Source of the DNA: Hyphomonas sp.
GTDB taxonomy: Bacteria; Pseudomonadota; Alphaproteobacteria; Caulobacterales; Hyphomonadaceae
Assembly (NCBI GenBank): GCA_003486945.1
Contig: DNFL01000219.1
Span: forward strand, 591 to 15,050
Length of the DNA: 14,460 nt
Reading direction: 5' to 3'
The translations under genes and the position numbers were made by a program. The notes under the pieces were generated by a model that was not told where the DNA came from, searched no databases, and saw only the letters and a list, made by a program, of their open reading frames with translations. Every line of letters starts with the position of its first letter. The first letter of the stretch is position 1. Below are positions 1 to 5,869 of this stretch, one piece after another.

Positions 1-663
1 GATCCACTTGATGTGGCGGTCGCGCATCTCGCTTTCGAGGAGGCCCTTGGTGTCGCCGACACCGTCTAGGCCGAGATGGCCGACATAGGGCTCTGAGGTG
101 ACGAAGGTCATCGGCACCTTGTCGCGGATCTTCCGTTTGCGGAGTTCCGTTTCGAGGATCATCGCAGTCTCATAGGCGGGGCCGTAGCATGATGCGCCTT
201 GAACGGCGCCGACAATGATTGGGCCGGGATCCTTGCAGAATTCCTCGAAGGCAGCGTGGCCTTGCAGGGCGTGGTCGATATGGCAGACAGACTGGGTGTG
301 ACCATTCGGACCAAGACCGGGGATTTCGTCGAAGGCAAGTTCGGGGCCGGTGGCGATGACGAGATAGTCGTAGGAGACTGCCGAGCCGCTTTCCATGCGC
401 ACTTGCTTTGCTTCTGGTTCGACGCGGGCGGCCTTGCCGACGATCAGGTCGATTTTCTTTTTCTTCATAGGGCCTGCGAGGTCGACGACAATGTCCTTCC
501 GGTCACGCCAGCCGACGAGCACCCAAGGATTGGAAGGAACGAACTGGTAGAAATCAGTCTCGTTGATGATGGCGACTGTGTCTTCGCGCCTCACGGCCTT
601 TCGGATTTCGTAAGCCGCAATCACGCCGCCAAGGCCCGCTCCCAGGATCACGATCTTTGCCAT
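1..663 (-). CDS. Sulfide:quinone oxidoreductase-like FAD flavoprotein (partial, C-terminus outside window)
   Basis: The reverse strand reads in frame from an ATG at 663 to the window edge, giving the first 221 residues of what is normally a protein of about 400-430. The start is backed by GGAGGAG about 8 bases upstream. The N-terminus is an FAD-binding Rossmann fold with GAGLGG at residues 8-13. Two cysteines sit in family-typical settings: C127 in SVCHIDHA and C159 in GASCYGPAYE. These match the spacing and context of Cys128 and Cys160 in type I SQR of Acidithiobacillus. The third redox Cys, expected near residue 350, lies outside the window. SQR is a membrane-associated enzyme that oxidises sulfide to sulfane sulfur (polysulfide or persulfide) and passes electrons to quinone. 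It diverges from a rhodanese-RND-ArsR operon, which fits sulfide handling. A related flavocytochrome c sulfide dehydrogenase subunit or NDH-2-like enzyme is the alternative. Confidence 0.85.
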   Translation of the reverse strand, partial: MAKIVILGAGLGGVIAAYEIRKAVRREDTVAIINETDFYQFVPSNPWVLVGWRDRKDIVVDLAGPMKKKKIDLIVGKAARVEPEAKQVRMESGSAVSYDYLVIATGPELAFDEIPGLGPNGHTQSVCHIDHALQGHAAFEEFCKDPGPIIVGAVQGASCYGPAYETAMILETELRKRKIRDKVPMTFVTSEPYVGHLGLDGVGDTKGLLESEMRDRHIKWI

Positions 664-690
664 CTATCCGACTCCTCCGGTCTTGATTTC

Positions 691-730
691 CGAGATAATA
701 ATACATTAGTATATTATAAAATACGTATTG
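691..730. promoter_or_regulatory. AT-rich divergent control region with ATAC/GTAT dyads
   Basis: The 139-base gap between the SQR-like gene and the rhodanese gene contains a sharply AT-rich patch in otherwise GC-rich DNA. Two dyads share the same half-sites: ATAC-ATTA-GTAT at 701-712 and ATAC-GTAT at 721-728, the latter inside a perfect ten-base palindrome AATACGTATT (720-729). Between them, bases 713-718 read TATAAT on the minus strand, a perfect -10 hexamer for the SQR-like gene, although no convincing -35 is seen at standard spacing. A plus-strand promoter must also lie here but is not clearly resolved. By position the dyads are good candidates for binding by the ArsR-family regulator encoded at 5390-5716. 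That pairing is inferred. Confidence 0.5.
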
Positions 731-802
731 TCCCTTATGGCACAAGTGGGAAAATGCCTGTTGAAGCAGATCGGCCCCGCGGGCCGGAAATTGGAGTTGC
801 CT

Positions 803-1162
803 ATGCAAGACCCCAGAGACCTTGATCCCAAAACAGTTTTCGATTCGCTGAAGCGCAGTGAAGTGCTGTTGGTGGATGTGCGCGAGCCGGCGGAGTTTGC
901 GAACCAGCGCATTCATGGCGCGCTGTTGATGCCGCTCTCCACTTTTGAGCCGAAGGCGATTCCGGTGGATACCGGTCGCCGGATTGTGTTCCAGTGCGGA
1001 TCTGGCAAGCGTTCGCGCATGGCGCTCGACAAGTTCATGGCCGAGACAGGCGCTGATGCGGCGCATCTGGCCGGCGGAATCGGCCGCTGGCGCACGAGCG
1101 GCTTGCCCTGCGTATCGATCAACCCCGCAACGGGTCAGGTGGAAGATCATGGCCGTTATTGA
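803..1162 (+). CDS. Single-domain rhodanese (sulfurtransferase)
   Basis: This 119-residue protein is one rhodanese homology domain. It has the early VDVREPAEF motif (residues 24-32), an active-site loop CGSGKR with catalytic C65, and the closing GGIGRWRTSGLP segment (91-102). Rhodaneses carry sulfane sulfur as a cysteine persulfide and pass it to acceptors; with no signal peptide visible it should act in the cytoplasm. I chose the ATG at 803 because GGAG lies 6 bases upstream and the domain starts soon after. An in-frame TTG at 728 would add 25 non-family residues and overlap the operator-like region. It is the first gene of a four-gene operon; its stop overlaps the adaptor gene start by 14 bases. 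Next to an SQR, a role in taking over SQR-made sulfane sulfur is likely. Confidence 0.88.
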   Translation: MQDPRDLDPKTVFDSLKRSEVLLVDVREPAEFANQRIHGALLMPLSTFEPKAIPVDTGRRIVFQCGSGKRSRMALDKFMAETGADAAHLAGGIGRWRTSGLPCVSINPATGQVEDHGRY

Positions 1163-2138
1163 TTTGCGAAGCCTCGTACTCGCAGCGACGTTCGGCGCAT
1201 TCTCTATCGGGGCAGCGGCGCAGACGCTGACCATCGAAGAGTCGATCGTGGTCGATTACCGCCCTGTGATCGCGCGGATCGAAGCGGGAGACACAGCCAC
1301 GGCGCGCTCGCGCCTGCAGGGTGTGGTGACACAGCTGAATGTGGTGGAAGGCAAGATTGTAAAAGCCGGCGAGCTTGTTGCGGTTGTCACCGATGACACG
1401 CTGCGCCCGCAGCTGGCCGCGCTGACTTCGCGGATCGAGGCGCTGAAATCGCAGGTTCGGCAAGGCGAGGAAGACCTGGCGCGCAACGAGGGCTTGCTGG
1501 CGCAGGGGTTTTATCCTCGTGCGCGGTTTGACGAACAGAAAACCGGGCTTGAAGTGCTGAAACGCACGCTGACTTCGGCTGAGGCCGAGCGGCGGGCGCT
1601 GCAGGCGAGGGAACAGGAAGGGCGCATTCTTGCCCCAGCGGACGCGCACGTAACGGCGGTGAACGTGGTGCAGGGGTCGGTTGTCTCTCCCGGCGAAGTG
1701 CTGGCGAGCTTTGCAACGGTGAACGGCATCGTGCGCCTGGCACTGCCGGAGCGGCATGCGGCGACGCTGAAGGAAGGCGAAACGATTTCGCTGCGATTGC
1801 CTTCGCGTTCGGATGAAATCCGCACGGCGACGGTGGTGAAAATCTATCCGGAACTGCGGCAAGGCTCGGTGATCGCAGATGCGACGGTTCAGGGCGGCCT
1901 GACGGCGTTATTTGGCGAACGGGTCGATGTGCTCGCCCCGGTTGGCGAGCGACGGGCCATCCGTGTGCCGAAGGAATATGTATCCACGCGGTTCGGCGTG
2001 GATTTCGTGCGCGTGGCGGTGGGCGAACGTTTCATCGATGCGCCCGTCGCGCTGGCCGCGCCTCTGGCGGATGGCAGCGGCCAATATGAAATCCTGTCGG
2101 GCCTGAAGCCTGGCGACAGAATCCAGAAACCGGAATAA
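1149..2138 (+). CDS. RND efflux periplasmic adaptor (membrane fusion protein)
   Basis: The 329-residue product begins with a signal peptide (hydrophobic stretch about residues 8-24, likely cut in the GAAA|Q context at 24/25). There is no lipobox Cys. It then follows the membrane-fusion-protein plan: a biotinyl/lipoyl-like half-motif around residues 57-80 with VVEGKIVKAGE, a helical hairpin about 85-155 rich in Leu/Glu/Arg heptads, the second lipoyl half at 160-190 (VVQGSVVSPGE), and a beta-barrel and membrane-proximal part to the end. It should link the RND pump encoded next to an outer-membrane channel; no channel gene is present in the window. The start overlaps the rhodanese stop by 14 bases and the stop is 4 bases before the pump gene, so translation is probably coupled. 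The upstream in-frame extension to 945 is read-through of the rhodanese gene and was rejected. Confidence 0.88.
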   Translation: MAVIDLRSLVLAATFGAFSIGAAAQTLTIEESIVVDYRPVIARIEAGDTATARSRLQGVVTQLNVVEGKIVKAGELVAVVTDDTLRPQLAALTSRIEALKSQVRQGEEDLARNEGLLAQGFYPRARFDEQKTGLEVLKRTLTSAEAERRALQAREQEGRILAPADAHVTAVNVVQGSVVSPGEVLASFATVNGIVRLALPERHAATLKEGETISLRLPSRSDEIRTATVVKIYPELRQGSVIADATVQGGLTALFGERVDVLAPVGERRAIRVPKEYVSTRFGVDFVRVAVGERFIDAPVALAAPLADGSGQYEILSGLKPGDRIQKPE

Positions 2139-2142
2139 TGCC

Positions 2143-5100
2143 ATGAAGCCGGATCTTTCGGGTTCCATCACGCGTTCGACCATCCGGTCGCCACTCACGC
2201 CGCTCTTCCTTTTGACGGCGCTTGCTGTCGGCCTGATCGCGCTGCTCACCATCCCGCGCGAGGAAGAGCCGCAGATTTCCGTTCCGATGGTGGACATACT
2301 TGTTTCCGCGCCGGGGCTGCGCGCGCCGGATGCTGTGGAGCAAGTGACCAAGCCGCTCGAGAACATCATCATGGCGATTCCGGACGTGGAGCATGTCTAC
2401 TCCCAGACGCGCGATGATGGCGCCATGGTGACAGCGCGGTTCGATGTCGGTACCGATGCGGACAATGCGATCCTTCGTGTACATGAAAAGATACGCGCGA
2501 ACCTGGAAACGATTCCCTACGATGTGCCGATGCCGCTGGTCGTTGGGCGCGGGATCAATGACGTGCCGATCGTCACGCTAACGCTGTCGCCGGAAGATCA
2601 AACCGGAAATGTCTGGAATGACACATCGCTGCGCATGCTCGCCGACGAGTTGCGCAACGAACTGATGAAGGTGAAGGATGTCGGCATCACCGATGTGATC
2701 GGTGGCCGGCCGCTGGAGCTGCGTGTGGAGCCTGATGTGCGTGCACTTGCCGCGCAGGGGGTGTCGCTGCAGACGCTGGTGCAGAGCGTGCAGAATGCCG
2801 CTTCGGCAATGCCGTCAGGGCGGGCGCATCAGGATGGTTCTTCGCTGATTGTGCAAGCAGGTGACCGGATCAATGCCGTGCACGAGCTTGAGCGTTTGCA
2901 GATCCGCGGCGCGGGCGGGCGCGTGGTGTATCTCAGCGATGTCGCGAATGTGCGCGTTGCAGGCGCTGAAACCGATATGCGTGTCTGGACGCTGGAGCAT
3001 GCCGAAGACGGCAGTTTCAATACGAAACCGGCGGTGACTGTTTCCCTGGCCAAGCGGCCGGGTGCGAATGCTGTGGTTGTTGCCGAGGCAGCGCTGCACC
3101 GGGTTGAGGGGCTAAAAGGGAATCTCATTCCGGAAGGCATCAGAGTTGATGTGACACGCGACTATGGCGAGACGGCGAACCACAAGGCCAACGAGTTGCT
3201 GTTCCACCTTGGCCTGGCGACTGTGTCGATTGTCGTGCTGATCGCGTTCAGCATCGGCTGGCGCGAGGCGCTGGTGACGCTTGTCGTGATCCCGACGACG
3301 ATTCTGCTGACGCTGTTTGCGTCGTTGATGATGGGATACACGATCAACAGGGTCAGCCTGTTTGCGCTGATCTTCTCCATTGGTATCCTCGTGGACGATG
3401 CCATCGTCATCATTGAGAACATCGCGCGTCATTGGGCCATGAAAGATGGGCGCACGCGCATTCAGGCGGCTATTGAAGCGGTCTCCGAAGTTGGCAACCC
3501 GACGATCATCGCCACGCTGACAGTCATCGCGGCGCTGCTGCCTATGATGTTCGTGTCCGGATTGATGGGGCCCTACATGGCGCCTATCCCGGCGAACGCT
3601 TCTGCGGCGATGTTGTTCTCTTTCTTCGTCGCTGTCGGCATTGCGCCCTGGCTGATGATGAAGATTGCCGGGCGCGCGCCTGTACACGAAGCGCATGGCG
3701 GCGAGCATGGCGAAACCCGCCTCAGCGGATTCTATCGCCGCGTTGCTGCGCCGATTGTCGCCTCGAAGAAAAACGCCTGGACCTTCCTCATCATAGTAGG
3801 CGTTGCGACGCTGGCCTCGCTGATGCTGTTCGCGGTGAAGGCTGTGCCGGTGAAGCTTCTGCCGTTCGACAACAAGTCCGAAATTCAGGTGATTGTCGAC
3901 CTGCCGGAAGGTGCTGCGCTAGAGGATACTGAGCGCGCGCTGTTTGCGCTTGCCGATGCAATTGGGCCGATCAAGGAAGTTACCACCATTCAGGCCTATG
4001 CCGGTACGGCGGCGCCTTTCAACTTCAACGGCCTTGTGCGCCACTACTTCCTGCGGTCGAGTCCGGAACTTGGCGACCTTCAGGTGAACCTCGCTGCCAA
4101 GGAGCATCGCAAGCGCGCAAGCCATGAGATTGCGCTGGACCTGCGCGAGCGGCTGCTGGCTGTTCCGCTGACCGAGGGCGCGCGCGTGAAGGTGGTTGAA
4201 GTGCCGCCTGGCCCACCGGTGATCTCTACACTGATGGCTGAAATCTATGGCCCCACACCGGAAGCACGCCGCCGCACGGCGGCGGTGGTTGAGCGGTTCT
4301 TCGAGGAGACGGACTTCATTGTCGATGTCGACAATTCCGTTGGCGATCTCGCGCCGCGGCTGACCTTCGGCATCGATGAGCCGAGCGCGGCGGATGCCGG
4401 CGTGATCGAGCAGGATATCTTGGATTCCATTGGTCTTGCCTTTGGCGGGCGCACCGTGGGCGTGAGCCCGCGCGGGGAAGGGCGCGATCCGCTGAACATC
4501 CGGGTCTACCTGCCACGTTCGGAACGCAGCTGGACGCAGGAGATGGCCGCGATCCCTGTGCCGCGCCGGCTCGCCGGGACGGATGCGACGCCCATCGAAC
4601 TCGGCGCGCTGGTCGAGGTGCGTGAGGAGGCCGGCTCACCAACCATCTTCCGCCGCGATGGCCATTTCGCCGATATGGTAATGGGCGAGCTTGCGGGCCG
4701 GTTCGAGGCGCCGATCTATGGCATGTTCGAAATCCAGGATCGCATCAAGGCGCATGACTGGGCGGCGGAGGGGCTGGAAATGCCCGCAATCAGCCTGTAC
4801 GGCCAGCCGGAAGATGAGACCCGAACCACACTGCTCTGGGACGGAGAATGGGAAGTCACCTATGTGACCTTCCGCGACATGGGCATGGCGTTCGGCGTGG
4901 CGCTGATCGGCATCTACATTCTGGTCGTCGCGCAGTTCGGAACCTTCCGTGTGCCGCTGATCATCCTGACGCCCGTACCGCTGACTCTGATCGGCATCAT
5001 GATCGGCCACTGGATATTCGGTGCGGCCTTCACGGCAACTTCGATGATCGGTTTCATTGCCCTCGCGGGGATCATCGTGCGCAACTCTATCCTTCTGGTT

Positions 5101-5412
5101 GATTTCATTCGTCACCGGACGGATGAAACGACACCCCTGCAGCAAGTCCTGCTGGATGCGGGCGCGATCCGGTTCAAGCCAATCGTGCTTACGGCGCTGG
5201 CGGCGATGATCGGCGCAGCAGTCATCCTGACAGACCCTATCTTCCAGGGCCTCGCCATTTCACTGCTGTTCGGACTTGCCTCATCTACCGCCCTTACCGT
5301 TTTGGTTATCCCCGCCATATATACTGCGCTGCGGGGGCCTGACTGGGTGCCCGGAACGGCCGGCAAACCTGTTACTGGAGAGACACACGATGGCGCTGCG
5401 GAAAGCGCATAA
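2143..5412 (+). CDS. RND-family efflux pump, inner-membrane permease (AcrB/COG0841 type)
   Basis: At 1089 residues this is full length for the hydrophobe/amphiphile RND family (AcrB has 1049). TM1 lies about residues 20-38, followed by a long periplasmic loop. TM2-TM6 lie about 354-510, TM7 about 545-565, a second periplasmic loop follows, and TM8-TM12 run from about 914 to 1065. The proton-relay aspartates are present in TM4 as GILVDDAIVIIENI (D418, D419). The TM10 position that is Lys940 in AcrB is Arg here (R980 in IIVRNSILLVDF). The loop after TM6 carries a short His-rich stretch, VHEAHGGEHGE (about 514-524). The gene follows the adaptor by 4 bases and its end overlaps the ArsR gene by 23 bases. 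Substrate is unknown; the rhodanese, SQR and ArsR neighbours suggest export linked to sulfur stress rather than general drugs, but that is inference. Confidence 0.92.
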   Translation: MKPDLSGSITRSTIRSPLTPLFLLTALAVGLIALLTIPREEEPQISVPMVDILVSAPGLRAPDAVEQVTKPLENIIMAIPDVEHVYSQTRDDGAMVTARFDVGTDADNAILRVHEKIRANLETIPYDVPMPLVVGRGINDVPIVTLTLSPEDQTGNVWNDTSLRMLADELRNELMKVKDVGITDVIGGRPLELRVEPDVRALAAQGVSLQTLVQSVQNAASAMPSGRAHQDGSSLIVQAGDRINAVHELERLQIRGAGGRVVYLSDVANVRVAGAETDMRVWTLEHAEDGSFNTKPAVTVSLAKRPGANAVVVAEAALHRVEGLKGNLIPEGIRVDVTRDYGETANHKANELLFHLGLATVSIVVLIAFSIGWREALVTLVVIPTTILLTLFASLMMGYTINRVSLFALIFSIGILVDDAIVIIENIARHWAMKDGRTRIQAAIEAVSEVGNPTIIATLTVIAALLPMMFVSGLMGPYMAPIPANASAAMLFSFFVAVGIAPWLMMKIAGRAPVHEAHGGEHGETRLSGFYRRVAAPIVASKKNAWTFLIIVGVATLASLMLFAVKAVPVKLLPFDNKSEIQVIVDLPEGAALEDTERALFALADAIGPIKEVTTIQAYAGTAAPFNFNGLVRHYFLRSSPELGDLQVNLAAKEHRKRASHEIALDLRERLLAVPLTEGARVKVVEVPPGPPVISTLMAEIYGPTPEARRRTAAVVERFFEETDFIVDVDNSVGDLAPRLTFGIDEPSAADAGVIEQDILDSIGLAFGGRTVGVSPRGEGRDPLNIRVYLPRSERSWTQEMAAIPVPRRLAGTDATPIELGALVEVREEAGSPTIFRRDGHFADMVMGELAGRFEAPIYGMFEIQDRIKAHDWAAEGLEMPAISLYGQPEDETRTTLLWDGEWEVTYVTFRDMGMAFGVALIGIYILVVAQFGTFRVPLIILTPVPLTLIGIMIGHWIFGAAFTATSMIGFIALAGIIVRNSILLVDFIRHRTDETTPLQQVLLDAGAIRFKPIVLTALAAMIGAAVILTDPIFQGLAISLLFGLASSTALTVLVIPAIYTALRGPDWVPGTAGKPVTGETHDGAAESA

Positions 5413-5716
5413 CGCACAGGCCCTGCAGGCCGTCAGCGAGCGGGTACAGGAAGCAGCAGAGGTGCTGAAAGCACTGTCGAGTGACACGCGGCTGAAGATC
5501 ATGTGCGCGCTGAGTGCGGGTGAACTTCCGGTCAACAAGCTGGCAGAGTTCACCGGCCAGTCTCAGTCCGCTGTCTCGCAGCACCTGACCAAGCTGCGCG
5601 CGGCCGCGCTCGTGGACAGCCGCCGGGATGGCCAGACGATCTATTACAGGTGCCGGAAGGGCATCGCACAGGACATAATCGATACGCTCTGCAAGTATTA
5701 CGGCCCGCGCGGCTGA
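5390..5716 (+). CDS. ArsR-family winged-helix regulator, possible persulfide sensor (SqrR/BigR-like)
   Basis: This 108-residue protein has the compact ArsR fold: the ALSSDTRLKIMCAL helix (28-41), a recognition region QSQSAVSQHLTKLR (57-70) and the wing DGQTIYY (80-86). The start ATG at 5390 has GGAG 9 bases upstream and overlaps the pump gene end by 23 bases; the upstream in-frame extension has no family similarity. There is no metal-binding ELCVCDL-type motif. Instead C39 sits in the RLxIxC position, as in the persulfide sensors SqrR (C41) and BigR (C42). C101 lies in the C-terminal helix, roughly where their second Cys (C107/C108) lies; C88 is extra. Spacing C39-C101 is 62, against 66 in those proteins, so the match is good but not exact. 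Such proteins leave DNA on forming a dithiol tetrasulfide link. Targets are probably its own operon and the divergent SQR-like gene. Confidence 0.87.
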   Translation: MALRKAHNAQALQAVSERVQEAAEVLKALSSDTRLKIMCALSAGELPVNKLAEFTGQSQSAVSQHLTKLRAAALVDSRRDGQTIYYRCRKGIAQDIIDTLCKYYGPRG

Positions 5717-5744
5717 TTGGGTTCTGGGTTGCACGCATGGTAGC

Positions 5745-5772
5745 GACGCCCCTGATCACAGCGGGGGGCGTC
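5745..5772. terminator. GC-rich hairpin after the RND/ArsR operon
   Basis: GACGCCCC (5745-5752) and GGGGCGTC (5765-5772) form a perfect 8-bp stem around a 12-base loop, 28 bases past the ArsR stop. No T-tract follows on the plus strand, so it is a candidate terminator or RNA-stabilising hairpin, not a canonical intrinsic terminator. Confidence 0.4.
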
Positions 5773-5789
5773 ACCACGGAGCGCTGATC

Positions 5790-5818
5790 TCGACACAGCT
5801 ATTGGCGCCTTCTATCGT
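5790..5818 (+). promoter_or_regulatory. Candidate sigma70-type promoter of the TIR-WD40 gene
   Basis: TCGACA (5790-5795, five of six matches to the -35 consensus) is separated by 17 bases from TATCGT (5813-5818, four of six matches to -10). It lies after the hairpin that closes the preceding operon and 34-52 bases before the two possible starts of the TIR gene. Position and spacing fit; the hexamers alone are weak evidence. Confidence 0.33.
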
Positions 5819-5869
5819 GGCCGTTCCGGCGCATTTGGCGCGCCGCAAGGGGTGGGGATAGACGGCCGG

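Noticed and set aside
199..825. 208-codon plus-strand reading frame over the SQR-like gene
   Set aside because: It is antisense to a well supported flavoprotein gene, has no family motifs, and crosses the AT-rich divergent promoter.
945..1148. 68-residue N-terminal extension of the adaptor protein
   Set aside because: It overlaps the catalytic part of the rhodanese gene and would destroy the clear signal peptide that begins at 1149.
3112..3708. 198-codon minus-strand frame opposite the RND pump
   Set aside because: It is His/Arg/Gln-rich shadow of hydrophobic membrane codons and has no independent start signal.
5852..5869. GTG start for the TIR gene
   Set aside because: Possible, but AAGG would directly abut the GTG, and the six extra residues precede the MKTYRAF start typical of the domain; kept as an alternative only.
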